Source of the DNA: Lysobacterales bacterium | Lineage (GTDB): Bacteria; Pseudomonadota; Gammaproteobacteria; Xanthomonadales; Marinicellaceae | Assembly: GCA_027067055.1 (NCBI GenBank) | Contig: JAMOMK010000026.1 | Location: 62,001-126,000 of the forward strand | Direction of reading: 5' to 3' | DNA length: 64,000 bases | Shown here: positions 44,468-53,568 of the stretch, piece by piece | How positions within the stretch are numbered: the stretch's first letter is position 1 | How the letters are laid out: each line of letters begins with the position of its first letter | The notes under the pieces: model-generated | The model's input: the letters and a program-made list of their open reading frames with translations, nothing else | Databases searched by the model: none | Told to the model about the DNA's origin: nothing | Position numbers and translations under genes: made by a program

Positions 44468-44499
44468 TTATGCTTTTAATAAGTATTTCTAAAGTTGCG

Positions 44500-44531
44500 A
44501 GTATAATCTCTTAGTTGAAAATCCATGTCAA
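44500..44531 (-). promoter_or_regulatory. Promoter of the ilv operon
   Basis: On the minus strand a perfect TTGACA (44531-44526) is followed after 17 bases by GATTAT (44508-44503); TATACT at 44505-44500 is an alternative -10 with 20-base spacing. Transcription would start near 44493-44496, giving a leader of about 185 bases. The rest of the 431-base ilvE-44740 gap holds the divergent region of the peroxidase gene. Confidence 0.7.
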
Positions 44532-44705
44532 GATAAAGTTTGTAAAAAATTAGATTTAATATGATTTGTAATCTTTTGGAGTTTTCATAGCAGGTTTTTA
44601 TTGGGCTTGTAATCATTTTATTAAGCAGAAGTTAAATGTTCGTTAAAAAAGTGCTTTTTTGAATTATTTCAAATTATTCTGTTTGCTTATCATAATAATT
44701 TTAGT

Positions 44706-44725
44706 ATATTAGAATTAACTAATAT
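44706..44725. promoter_or_regulatory. Palindrome upstream of the cytochrome c peroxidase gene
   Basis: ATATTAG (44706-44712) and CTAATAT (44719-44725) are perfect 7-base complements around AATTAA, ending 15 bases before the ATG at 44741. This is a reasonable shape and place for a repressor operator, but no regulator gene is adjacent and the sequence is AT-rich. Confidence 0.35.
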
Positions 44726-44740
44726 AAGTAATGTCATCAG

Positions 44741-46999
44741 ATGAAATATAATTTAACTCTTAGTGCTTCTAAAAATCAATTAACTGTTTTTGCTACTATC
44801 GCTCTTTTTTTTCATACCAGTTCATTTGCAGAAATGCCTGCTGTGCCAGTACCTAGTGAAAATCCAATAACTGATAGTAAAACAATACTTGGAAAAATAT
44901 TGTTTTGGGATGAACAACTATCTAGCGATGATACGGTTGCTTGTGGTACGTGCCATATACCGTCAAATGCAGGTACAGATCCAAGACCTGCAACCAACCC
45001 TGGTTTTGATAATGTATTTGGGACAGATGATGATGTTATTGCCTCGCTAGGTGTTGTTCACTATGATGAGAATATGCAGGTAGTTGATGATGAGAGATTT
45101 GGCTTTGATGTGCAAGTTACTGATAGAAATACACCAAGCTCTATTAATGCTATGTATGCAGATGAGTTGTTTTGGGATGGACGTGCTTCATCAATATTTT
45201 CGGACCCTCAAAATCCTGATATAACAGTTATATCTCAAGGTGGAGCATTAGAGTCTCAAGCTATTGGACCAATACTAAATAGTGTTGAAATGGCAAAAAA
45301 TGGCAGAACTTGGGATGAGGTTATCTCTAAACTTATATCGGTCAAGCCCTTAGCTTTAGCGAATAATATTCCTCAAGATATGGTAGATGCTTTATCTACC
45401 AACCCCAGTTATCCACAATTGTTTAATGAAGCATTTGGAGATTCTACAATAACTGCAGCACGAATTGGTATGGCGATTGCTACCTATGAGCGGGCCCTAG
45501 TTTCTGACCAAACGCCTTGGGATTTGTATATGGCAGGAGATGCTACAGCAATGACGGCAGGTCAAATTCAAGGGTGGCAGATGTTTCAAACAGGTCCAGG
45601 GGTGGGTGGCAATGGTCCCAATTGTGCTATGTGCCATGTGCCTCCTTTATTTACAGACAATAAATTTTATAATATAGGTCTAAGACCAGCACAAGAAGAT
45701 GCGGGTCGAATGAATGTGACAAATAATCCTGCTGATTTTGGCAGTTTTAAAACGCCTGGTTTACGTAATGTTGGTTTGAAATCTGCCATGATGCATGTTG
45801 GCTGGATTACTGATAGTATGGACGCTATTGATTTCTATAATGCTGGAACAGTAGATGTGACAAGCAATCACGTACAGTTTACTGCCAACCAGTCGCCATT
45901 GCCAAATAACCCTAATTCACCGATGAATCCACCCTATAGTATGACGGCAGTTCAAGTTGCATCGGAAGAAAATCAGGCAAAAATTGCTGATTTTATGGCA
46001 AATGCCTTAACAGACCCTCGTGTAGCAAATGAAACATTTCCCTTTGATAGACCAACCTTGCAAAGTGAAATAACTCACCCAATAAACTCTGGACTAAGTG
46101 GTGCTTGGTATAACCCGAACACATCAGGTCAGGGTTTTATGTTGGAAATTTTACCTGATACAAATAGAGCTTTTTTTGCTTGGTTTACCTATGATTCACA
46201 AGATCCTGTGGAAGGTTTGCCAAACTCTATTGGTGCAACAGAACATAGATGGCTTACAGGTCTTGGTGAGATAAATATGCAAGAAAAGTCAATAACTTTT
46301 GATGTAAATGTGACGCAAAATGGCTTGTTTGATAATCCTCAAGATGTGATTATTTCTCCTCCTGATAGCATTGGTAGTTTAACCATCACATTTCATGACT
46401 GTAAAACGGCTACGGTTGAGTATGATATTTTGAATTCTACACAATCAAATACTTTTGAAATATCAAGAATAAGTTCTGAAAGTGATTTTATCTGTGAAAA
46501 AATGCTAACAGGTAAACCTTTACAGGAGTTAAATATTGTAGAAAATCCGTCATCAGATTTTACAGTCAATTATGGACTTACCGGTGGTTGGTATAATGCC
46601 GAAACTTCGGGACAAGGTATACTTCTTGATGTGTTGCCTGCGACCAATCGTGTGTTTTTTACTTGGTTTACTTACGATACACAGACACCGCCTGAAACGG
46701 CAACGGCAGTTATTGGCGACCCAAGCCATAGGTGGCTTACGGGTATTGGAGAGGTTGATGTTGAAACCAAGAGTGTTACGATCGATTTGAACCTAACAAC
46801 TGGTGGCAAGTTTGATGATGCAACGCCTGTACAGTATAGTGATGCAAATAGTTATGGAAGTGTAACGATTACATTTGAAAACTGCTCATCATTACAAGTG
46901 CAGTACAATATATTGGGCACATCGCTAACGGGCAGTATTCCTCATACTAGGATTAGTGGTGAAAACATCCCGTTATGTGAATATTTATCAGGTCAGTAA
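44741..46999 (+). CDS. Di-haem cytochrome c peroxidase with two C-terminal repeat domains
   Basis: The 752-residue product has a signal peptide (about 1-30, ending SSFA) and a di-haem CcpA/MauG-like peroxidase region (about 40-440). The haem motifs are CGTCH at 68-72 and CAMCH at 295-299, with RNTPSSINAMYADELFWDGR between them. After a linker come two copies of an unrecognised module, GLSGAWYNPNTSGQGFMLE from about 450 and GLTGGWYNAETSGQGILLD from about 611. Each continues with AFFAWFTYD-like sequence, HRWLTGxGE and two cysteines. Ordinary bacterial peroxidases end near residue 350-400, so the tail (about 300 residues) is a fusion. The protein should be periplasmic or surface-exposed and reduce hydrogen peroxide or oxidise a partner. 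Confidence 0.88.
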   Translation: MKYNLTLSASKNQLTVFATIALFFHTSSFAEMPAVPVPSENPITDSKTILGKILFWDEQLSSDDTVACGTCHIPSNAGTDPRPATNPGFDNVFGTDDDVIASLGVVHYDENMQVVDDERFGFDVQVTDRNTPSSINAMYADELFWDGRASSIFSDPQNPDITVISQGGALESQAIGPILNSVEMAKNGRTWDEVISKLISVKPLALANNIPQDMVDALSTNPSYPQLFNEAFGDSTITAARIGMAIATYERALVSDQTPWDLYMAGDATAMTAGQIQGWQMFQTGPGVGGNGPNCAMCHVPPLFTDNKFYNIGLRPAQEDAGRMNVTNNPADFGSFKTPGLRNVGLKSAMMHVGWITDSMDAIDFYNAGTVDVTSNHVQFTANQSPLPNNPNSPMNPPYSMTAVQVASEENQAKIADFMANALTDPRVANETFPFDRPTLQSEITHPINSGLSGAWYNPNTSGQGFMLEILPDTNRAFFAWFTYDSQDPVEGLPNSIGATEHRWLTGLGEINMQEKSITFDVNVTQNGLFDNPQDVIISPPDSIGSLTITFHDCKTATVEYDILNSTQSNTFEISRISSESDFICEKMLTGKPLQELNIVENPSSDFTVNYGLTGGWYNAETSGQGILLDVLPATNRVFFTWFTYDTQTPPETATAVIGDPSHRWLTGIGEVDVETKSVTIDLNLTTGGKFDDATPVQYSDANSYGSVTITFENCSSLQVQYNILGTSLTGSIPHTRISGENIPLCEYLSGQ

Positions 47000-47004
47000 A
47001 AACA

Positions 47005-49320
47005 TTATTGTAATACTGCTTGCTTAGTAATAATCATATCTGAAAAAACAAATGGTTTAGCGATAATATCACTGGGTCGTTGTGGTATTTTTAGTTGTTC
47101 TGATTGTAACAAATCATCGCTCATTTCAAATAGATTTAAGTTGAGTTTTTGTTCGGGTTTTATTTCTATGTCAATAGTGAATTCATAAGCATTGCCAGTG
47201 AATATTTTGACAAGTCTTGTGTTTTTAGAAAAATGACTGACCGTTTCATTGGTTATAATTGGTTCATTATTAATTGAAAGTTTTAAAACATCAAGGTCAT
47301 CCATAGTTCTTAAATCCATGCGTATAACTTTCCGTTTATTTGTGATTTTGATTTGATAGATGTGTTTGTCAACATACGTTCTGTTTTTGGTAATAGTAAC
47401 ATCTGATATTGGAAAATTATGGTAATCAGCTTTTGATACAAACGTAGCTGCACGCCAATTGGTTTTAGTAAAGGCTTCTTTGTCCTTAGCTGCTAATATG
47501 TTGACATCTAAAAACTGACTATTCCATTTGTCTGTTTTACTATCAATGCTGAACCAATAAGCAGATTGTGATTGATTGTCTTGGAAGTAGTACAAACTAT
47601 CTGGCAGTGGTCTTTGGGCAGAGGTGCTTGTATGTATCTGTGCATAGGCAAATATACCAACTAATGGCACAATAAATACCCATTTATTGAGTTGAAACTC
47701 TTTGGGAATTTGCATGCTGCTTAGAAAAGGTGTAAAAATCAAAATGAGCAATATGCCACTAAAGGGCAATACCATTAAGCCTAAGGCGACAGGCAACTGT
47801 TGAAAAAATGGTGCAAATATCAAAATAACAGGAGCAAAAAATAGTAAAATCAAGCTGGTTTGTGGTTTTTTCATAATGACATTAACTAATAGGGATAATG
47901 TACCAACAATGCTGATAATAATAAAGAAGTGTGCACCAGTTAAGTGTCTTGCAAAGATGAACGATATTATTATCCATAATAAAATTGGTGCAGCCATAAT
48001 TTCTGAAGCATTGTGTGTGTCAACTAGATTTCTGTAAAATAAAAAGCAAATAGCAATGGTCAGAAGGCTAAAAAAAGCAATGTAGGCATGTCCGTTATAG
48101 GTGAACCCTTGATATATTTCAGAGAACTGGGGGTGCAGAAAAAATAAAAACTTTAAAAGCCCAAATGTAGCAACTGCAGTAATGGTGATGGATTTTAATA
48201 AGGGAATGGTGGCAGTTAGTGTTTGTTTTAGGCGGATAGATTTATTATTAAGACCAATAAGAATTGTGATGATAAAGACTATTAAGGTTATTAAACTGAG
48301 TTTAAATGCAAGTGGGAAGGGATAAACAATGGTTTTCCAATAAGGTACTTGAAAATAAACGTCATCTTGAGAAGATTTAAGCTGTTCAAGGTCTATTTTT
48401 CCAAGTGTGCGCAGCATAGGCATTAAATAGTGGGCTTGGTGTGCCACCGAATCCAATGATAGATTAGAGTAGTTGTCTCGTGAAGTATGATAGTTGAAGT
48501 GGTCATCTATAAAGGCGAAGTTAAAACCCAAAATGTTTTGATCTTGACGAAATACCGTCATATCGGTGTCATTTGGTAGCATTTTGTAAATGCTGTATGC
48601 CATTGAATTTGAGTTAGCATAACTAACTCCTGCTTGGTTAAATTGCTGTAGCATATTATGGTTGCCAGCATTGGTCTCCATAAACATATAGGCACTACCT
48701 GCGGTTCCGCGAGCTTCAAAGTTAATTGCTGCACCAATGTCTTTTGCCCATTTGTTTTTTTCTACAAAAGCTTTTGCTCCAAGTAGTCCAACTTCTTCTG
48801 CATCTGTGAATAAAATAATAATGTCATTTTTTGGCGGATTGTTTTCGCTTAAGTAAGCACGAACTCCTTCAAGAATTACAGCGACTCCTGTTCCTGCATC
48901 TGCTGCACCATGAGAGGCATTGGCAACAGAGTCATAATGAGACATAAGTAGTAATGCTTTACGACTTTTGTCTGTACCCTCAATTTTCGTAAAAATATTT
49001 TCAACGTCAGCGAATGTTGCATTTTTGTAATGGCTCTTAGGGTTGGTGTTGGCAATAGGGTTTTTTTGAATTTTTACAGCTAAATCGAGATTTTGTAATT
49101 GCCTAATGATGTATTGTTGTACTCTTTTGTGGGCAGCAGTACCTGTTGCATGAGGCTCTTTACTTATGTTTTTTATGTGTTCTGTTGCCAGCGCCATTGA
49201 AAAGCTGTTGGAAACAATTGTCATCTCATTGCTACTGCTGGGCTTTAGTGGGATAAATGCTAAATAAATTAAGATGATTACAGAAATGAGGTTTATGTAA
49301 TTGGTTGATTTTTTTAGCAT
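47005..49320 (-). CDS. Membrane-bound M28 family zinc peptidase
   Basis: The 771-residue product has an N-terminal membrane helix (about 9-26), then an M28 aminopeptidase domain. Zinc-site residues are visible: LLMSHYDSVANASHGAADAG (His and Asp), IILFTDAEEVGLLGA (catalytic and ligand glutamates), EARGTAGSAYMFMETN and a later His in DHFNYHTSRD. From about residue 325 there are eight or so more hydrophobic segments, then a C-terminal soluble region (about 570-771). This layout resembles the ER metallopeptidase-type membrane M28 enzymes. It ends 5 bases from the convergent peroxidase stop. Substrate and role are unknown. Confidence 0.88.
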   Translation of the reverse strand: MLKKSTNYINLISVIILIYLAFIPLKPSSSNEMTIVSNSFSMALATEHIKNISKEPHATGTAAHKRVQQYIIRQLQNLDLAVKIQKNPIANTNPKSHYKNATFADVENIFTKIEGTDKSRKALLLMSHYDSVANASHGAADAGTGVAVILEGVRAYLSENNPPKNDIIILFTDAEEVGLLGAKAFVEKNKWAKDIGAAINFEARGTAGSAYMFMETNAGNHNMLQQFNQAGVSYANSNSMAYSIYKMLPNDTDMTVFRQDQNILGFNFAFIDDHFNYHTSRDNYSNLSLDSVAHQAHYLMPMLRTLGKIDLEQLKSSQDDVYFQVPYWKTIVYPFPLAFKLSLITLIVFIITILIGLNNKSIRLKQTLTATIPLLKSITITAVATFGLLKFLFFLHPQFSEIYQGFTYNGHAYIAFFSLLTIAICFLFYRNLVDTHNASEIMAAPILLWIIISFIFARHLTGAHFFIIISIVGTLSLLVNVIMKKPQTSLILLFFAPVILIFAPFFQQLPVALGLMVLPFSGILLILIFTPFLSSMQIPKEFQLNKWVFIVPLVGIFAYAQIHTSTSAQRPLPDSLYYFQDNQSQSAYWFSIDSKTDKWNSQFLDVNILAAKDKEAFTKTNWRAATFVSKADYHNFPISDVTITKNRTYVDKHIYQIKITNKRKVIRMDLRTMDDLDVLKLSINNEPIITNETVSHFSKNTRLVKIFTGNAYEFTIDIEIKPEQKLNLNLFEMSDDLLQSEQLKIPQRPSDIIAKPFVFSDMIITKQAVLQ

Positions 49321-49331
49321 TTTTTTATGTC

Positions 49332-50591
49332 CTAAAATGTTACTCGTTTGATATTTGCACCCAATTGGTTGAGTTTTTCTTCAATCACTTCATAACCGCG
49401 ATCAATATAATGAATATCAAAGATTTCGGTGGTTCCTTCTGCCACAAGTCCTGCAATAACTAGACTTGCTGACGCACGAAGATCAGTTGCTGTAGTTGGT
49501 GCGCCATTGAGGTTTTTCACGCCATTAATAACAGCTTGATTACCAGCAATGGTAATATCTGCTCCCATGCGAATTAATTCATTGATGTGCATAAAGCGGT
49601 TTTCAAATAAGTTTTCTGTCACAATTGAGTAGCCACTGGCAATAGCATTAAGTGCACAAAACTGTGCTTGCATGTCAGTTGGAAAGTCTGGATGTGGAGC
49701 AGTATTTATATTAACAGGCTTTGGTCTTTTTCCATGCATGTTTAAACTGATGGAATTTTTGGTGGTTGTGATAATTGCACCTGCTTGGCGTAACTTTCTC
49801 AAGACCGCCTGTAAATCACTTGGGTTAGCGTTGTTAATGGTTATTTCACCACCTGATGCTGCTGCGGCGACTAAAAATGTGCCAACCTCAATGCGATCAG
49901 GTATGACAGTGTGTTCACAACCAATAAGTTTTTCTACACCTTGTATGGTTAAAATAGGTGTGCCGATTCCCTTTATTTTGGCACCCATGTTGATTAAATA
50001 TTTAGTTAAATCAATAACTTCTGGCTCAGTTGCACAATTTTCAAGTACTGTTTCTCCTTTGGCAAGAGTGGCAGCAATCAATAGGTTTTCAGTGCCTGTT
50101 ACGGTGACCTTTTCCATGTGGAAATGGCAACCATGTAATCGTTCTGCCTTGGCAATAATATAACCATTTTCAACGTTGATTTTTGCACCCATAGCTTCCA
50201 AACCTTTGAGGTGAATATCCACAGGACGTGCACCAATGGCACAACCACCAGGTAGGGAAATCTCAGCAGTTCCATATTTGGTTAATAAGGGACCTAATGC
50301 AAGAATTGAAGCTCGCATGGTTTTGACTGTTTCATAAGGAGCGCGAGGTGTGTGTATATTATCAGCACATATTTCAACATTAGTTGTGTCATGAACTGCC
50401 AAATCTACGCCCATTTGAATCAATAAAGTATTCATGGTTGTGACATCATCCAAATGTGGTACATTTTTAATTAAGGAGGTGCCTGTGCCAACTATACTGG
50501 CAGCAATGATAGGGAGAACGGCATTTTTTGCACCTGATGCACTGATACTTCCTTTAAGCGGGTGACCGCCATTGATAACTATTTTTTCCAT
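49332..50591 (-). CDS. murA: UDP-N-acetylglucosamine 1-carboxyvinyltransferase
   Basis: MurA transfers enolpyruvate to UDP-GlcNAc in the first committed step of peptidoglycan synthesis and is the target of fosfomycin. The 419-residue product, the usual length, starts MEKIVINGGHPLKGSISASG with the AKNAVLPI motif. The active-site cysteine is C117 in LPGGCAIGARPVD, so it is the fosfomycin-sensitive type by that residue. DFPTDMQAQFCALN is also typical. Its ATG overlaps the stop of ibaG by one base (TAATG), as expected for this gene pair. Confidence 0.98.
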   Translation of the reverse strand: MEKIVINGGHPLKGSISASGAKNAVLPIIAASIVGTGTSLIKNVPHLDDVTTMNTLLIQMGVDLAVHDTTNVEICADNIHTPRAPYETVKTMRASILALGPLLTKYGTAEISLPGGCAIGARPVDIHLKGLEAMGAKINVENGYIIAKAERLHGCHFHMEKVTVTGTENLLIAATLAKGETVLENCATEPEVIDLTKYLINMGAKIKGIGTPILTIQGVEKLIGCEHTVIPDRIEVGTFLVAAAASGGEITINNANPSDLQAVLRKLRQAGAIITTTKNSISLNMHGKRPKPVNINTAPHPDFPTDMQAQFCALNAIASGYSIVTENLFENRFMHINELIRMGADITIAGNQAVINGVKNLNGAPTTATDLRASASLVIAGLVAEGTTEIFDIHYIDRGYEVIEEKLNQLGANIKRVTF

Positions 50592-50830
50592 TATTTTAGA
50601 TCACTGTATTCGGTAGGAGTGTAGGATTGAAAGCTAAAAGCATGAATATCACTTTGCATGTGATCGCCTAAAGCGGCATAAACTAAACGGTGGCGCATGA
50701 TTTTAGACTTGCCTTCAAAATCTTCTGAGACAATAACGGCAGTAAAATGGGTTAAGTCATCACTTTGTACACTGACAGAGTGGCAATTAATATGGTTTTG
50801 GATTAGTTTTTCTATGGCTTGTGGTTGCAT
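50591..50830 (-). CDS. ibaG: BolA-like protein IbaG
   Basis: IbaG is a BolA/IbaG-family protein that binds iron-sulfur clusters together with monothiol glutaredoxins. The 79-residue product (84 in E. coli) has the family core with VIVSEDFEGKSKIMRHRLVY and DIHAFSFQSYTPTEY, in which the histidine and loop residues fit the BolA fold. It overlaps murA by one base, the usual pairing in gammaproteobacteria. The mla lipid-transport genes that often lie upstream are not here. Confidence 0.93.
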   Translation of the reverse strand: MQPQAIEKLIQNHINCHSVSVQSDDLTHFTAVIVSEDFEGKSKIMRHRLVYAALGDHMQSDIHAFSFQSYTPTEYSDLK

Positions 50831-51008
50831 ATAATTGAGTGTTTAATCGAAAAAGATTATTTTACTGTGGAAAAGATGAATTTTGTCAAAAATTCATCTT
50901 ATTAATGCCAAATAAGCAACTATTTGCTTGGAATGATTGGATTTTGTTGTCTGTTGACAAACTTAGCTTGGCGATGAATTCTTTTTGATGCAAACACTAA
51001 TTAGTTGT

Positions 51009-51037
51009 TTAACTCTAATGGCTTTGTATTTTATAAT
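51009..51037 (+). promoter_or_regulatory. Promoter of the yrbG-kds-lpt operon
   Basis: TTAACT (51009-51014) and a perfect TATAAT (51032-51037) are 17 bases apart and 42 bases before the ATG at 51080. The 249-base gap to ibaG is the divergent regulatory region; no gene is seen in it. Confidence 0.65.
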
Positions 51038-51079
51038 ACTCTGTTGATAGTGATAAAATAGAATGTTAGGTGATATTTA

Positions 51080-52048
51080 ATGATTGAAGCAATTGCTTAC
51101 TTAATCGTTGGTTTAGTATTGTTGGTATATGCGGCTGACAAATTTGTCTTGGGTGCAGCTGCCACAGCGACTTATTTGGGTGTTTCCAGTATGGTTGTGG
51201 GTTTGATTGTTATTGGCTTTGGAACCTCTGCTCCTGAAATGGTTGTTTCTGCCATTGCAGCCATGAAAGGCAGCCCTGGTTTGGCATTGGGTAATGCTGT
51301 GGGTTCTAATATAACTAATATTGCCTTGGTTTTGGGTGCTGGCATTGTTGTTTCTCCTTTACTTATTTGCTCCAATACGGTCAAACGTGAGATGCCTATT
51401 TTATTAGCTGTGACACTATTTGTTCTCTTACTGATGTGGGATGGAGTATTGAGCCGTATGGATGGTATTTTACTTATTGCGTCCATGTTTACCATGACTT
51501 TATGGATGGCGTGGCTAGGATTGCGTCAGTCAAAAAGCAAAGATGTGCTCGAAACTGAATTTGAAGCCGAAATGCCTGTGGATGTGAGCAAAAAAGCAGC
51601 ATGGTTATGGCTGTTGTTTGGAATAATTATGTTGCCAGTAGCTTCAATGTTGATGGTGCATGGCGCTGCGACAATTGCAAAAATGATGGGAATGTCAGAT
51701 GTTATTATTGGCTTAACTATCGTTGCATTAGGAACATCTTTGCCAGAGCTTTCTGCGACAATTGCCTGTATGCGTAAAGGAGAACATGATTTGGCATTGG
51801 GTAATATTGTCGGGTCTAATATGTTTAACTTGCTTGGTGTTTTGGGTATTAGTGCGACAATTAAATCATTCAAATTACCTGAAGACTTCTTATCAACGGA
51901 TTATTTGGTGATGGTTGATTTAACTCTAGCACTGCTTATCTTTTCCTTAATCTTTGTAGCTAAAAATAAGCCAATTCCGCGCCTTGTAGGTTATTTGTTT
52001 TTAGCCTGTTATTGTACTTATAACATGTGGCTATACCTGCGAGCGTAA
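51080..52048 (+). CDS. yrbG: Calcium/sodium antiporter family protein YrbG
   Basis: The protein belongs to the cation/calcium exchanger superfamily, with about ten membrane helices. The 322-residue product has the duplicated alpha repeats: first VIGFGTSAPEMVVSAIAAMK with GNAVGSNITNIALVLG, and second TIVALGTSLPELSATIACMR with GNIVGSNMFNLLGVLG. The glutamates in GTSAPE and GTSLPE are the expected cation ligands. YrbG is the first gene of the kdsD-kdsC-lpt cluster in E. coli, and the same order is seen here, so it is likely co-transcribed. Confidence 0.95.
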   Translation: MIEAIAYLIVGLVLLVYAADKFVLGAAATATYLGVSSMVVGLIVIGFGTSAPEMVVSAIAAMKGSPGLALGNAVGSNITNIALVLGAGIVVSPLLICSNTVKREMPILLAVTLFVLLLMWDGVLSRMDGILLIASMFTMTLWMAWLGLRQSKSKDVLETEFEAEMPVDVSKKAAWLWLLFGIIMLPVASMLMVHGAATIAKMMGMSDVIIGLTIVALGTSLPELSATIACMRKGEHDLALGNIVGSNMFNLLGVLGISATIKSFKLPEDFLSTDYLVMVDLTLALLIFSLIFVAKNKPIPRLVGYLFLACYCTYNMWLYLRA

Positions 52049-52054
52049 CATCGA

Positions 52055-53032
52055 ATGAAACATACAAATCAAGAAATATTGTCCTTTGCAAAAAATGTCA
52101 TCAGCACTGAGAGTAATGCTCTGGAAAAACTGCATGCTCAAATAGGCGATGATTTTATTAAAGCCATTAATCTTATCCTTTCTTGTTCTGGACATGTTAT
52201 TGTCATAGGTATGGGGAAATCTGGTCATATTGGTAATAAAATTTCAGCCACTTTAGCATCCACCGGAACACCTGCATTTTCTGTTCATCCAGGCGAGGCA
52301 AGTCATGGTGATTTAGGAATGATAACCAAAAATGACATTACCATTTGTGTTTCCAATTCGGGTGAAACCCAAGAAGTCCTTAATATTATTCCAATCATTA
52401 AACGCATGGGTATTGCAACTATTGCCATTACAGGTAATGAGAAATCTACCATGGCAAAATTGGCTGATGTACATTTATCCATTGCTGTTGGTGATGAAGC
52501 CTGTCCATTGGGTTTGGCTCCAACGACTAGCACTACAACAACTTTGGTGCTAGGTGATGCTTTGGCTGTTACATTATTGAAACTACGTGGTTTTACTGAA
52601 GAAGATTTTGCCCGTTCTCATCCAGCAGGCTCTCTTGGGAAAAAATTATTATTACACATTGATGATTTAATGCGTAAAGGTGAGGGTATTCCTCAAGTCA
52701 AATTAGGAACAAACATACAAGAAGCGTTATTTGAAATAACTCAAAAAGGTTTAGGGATGACAGCTATAGTCGATTCCAATAATTGTGTTAAAGGCATATT
52801 TACCGATGGTGATTTGCGTCGTGCTTTTGATGATGAGCTGGACTTGAAAACCACCTTAATTGAACAAGCGGCGACAATTAATCCAATTACAATTAAGTCA
52901 AACAGCTTGGCTGTTTCAGCGGCACAATTAATGGAAAGTCATAATATTCACAGTTTATTAGTTGTGGATGATGACAATCATTTAGTTGGAGCGTTAAATA
53001 TTCATGATTTATTAAAAGCGGGGGTTGTTTAA
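52055..53032 (+). CDS. kdsD: Arabinose-5-phosphate isomerase
   Basis: KdsD converts ribulose 5-phosphate to arabinose 5-phosphate for Kdo synthesis. The 325-residue product has an N-terminal SIS domain (about 30-180) with GHVIVIGMGKSGHIGNKISA, SVHPGEASHGDLGMI and VSNSGETQEVL, and two CBS domains in the C-terminal part (about 205-325; IKGIFTDGDLRR-like VKGIFTDGDLRRAF is visible). It starts 6 bases after yrbG and overlaps kdsC by one base. Confidence 0.97.
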   Translation: MKHTNQEILSFAKNVISTESNALEKLHAQIGDDFIKAINLILSCSGHVIVIGMGKSGHIGNKISATLASTGTPAFSVHPGEASHGDLGMITKNDITICVSNSGETQEVLNIIPIIKRMGIATIAITGNEKSTMAKLADVHLSIAVGDEACPLGLAPTTSTTTTLVLGDALAVTLLKLRGFTEEDFARSHPAGSLGKKLLLHIDDLMRKGEGIPQVKLGTNIQEALFEITQKGLGMTAIVDSNNCVKGIFTDGDLRRAFDDELDLKTTLIEQAATINPITIKSNSLAVSAAQLMESHNIHSLLVVDDDNHLVGALNIHDLLKAGVV

Positions 53033-53565
53033 TGATGTATTCATCTGAAGAGTTGTTCGAAGTAGCTAAAAATATAAAACTTATTATATTTGATGTCGAT
53101 GGTGTCTTAACCGATGGTGGTTTGTATTTTACTGATGATGGGCGTGAGTTTAAAAAATTTAACTCCAAAGATGGCTTGGGTCTTTCATGGTTGGCAAAAA
53201 CAGACATAACTGTGGCTATAATTACTGGTAGAAACTCGCCAATTGTAGCTGAGCGCATGAAAGCATTGAAAATCAACCATGTATATCAAGGGCGAATGAA
53301 TAAATTAGAAACTTACCATAATTTACTCTCTGCATTGAAACTAAAGCCTTCGCAAGTTGCCTATGTAGGGGATGATACAATTGATGTGCCAATTATGAAA
53401 GAAGTTATTTTGCCAGTTGCGGTTGCAGATGCGCATAAGTCCGCTAAAGCTGTTGCTAAATGGGTAACAAGCAATAAAGGCGGCTATGGAGCAGGCAGAG
53501 AAGTGTGTGATTTATTGATGGAAGCTCAAAATAAATTAATTGATATTGATAAGCTACATCAATAA
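53032..53565 (+). CDS. kdsC: 3-deoxy-manno-octulosonate-8-phosphatase
   Basis: KdsC is a HAD-family phosphatase that produces free Kdo. The 177-residue product has the HAD motif I DVDGVLTDGG (D21 and D23), motif II in AIITGRNSP, the lysine later in the chain, and motif IV VAYVGDDTIDVPIM. There is no large cap domain, as is normal for KdsC, which works as a tetramer. It overlaps kdsD by one base and is followed 3 bases later by lptC. Confidence 0.97.
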   Translation: MMYSSEELFEVAKNIKLIIFDVDGVLTDGGLYFTDDGREFKKFNSKDGLGLSWLAKTDITVAIITGRNSPIVAERMKALKINHVYQGRMNKLETYHNLLSALKLKPSQVAYVGDDTIDVPIMKEVILPVAVADAHKSAKAVAKWVTSNKGGYGAGREVCDLLMEAQNKLIDIDKLHQ

Positions 53566-53568
53566 AAA

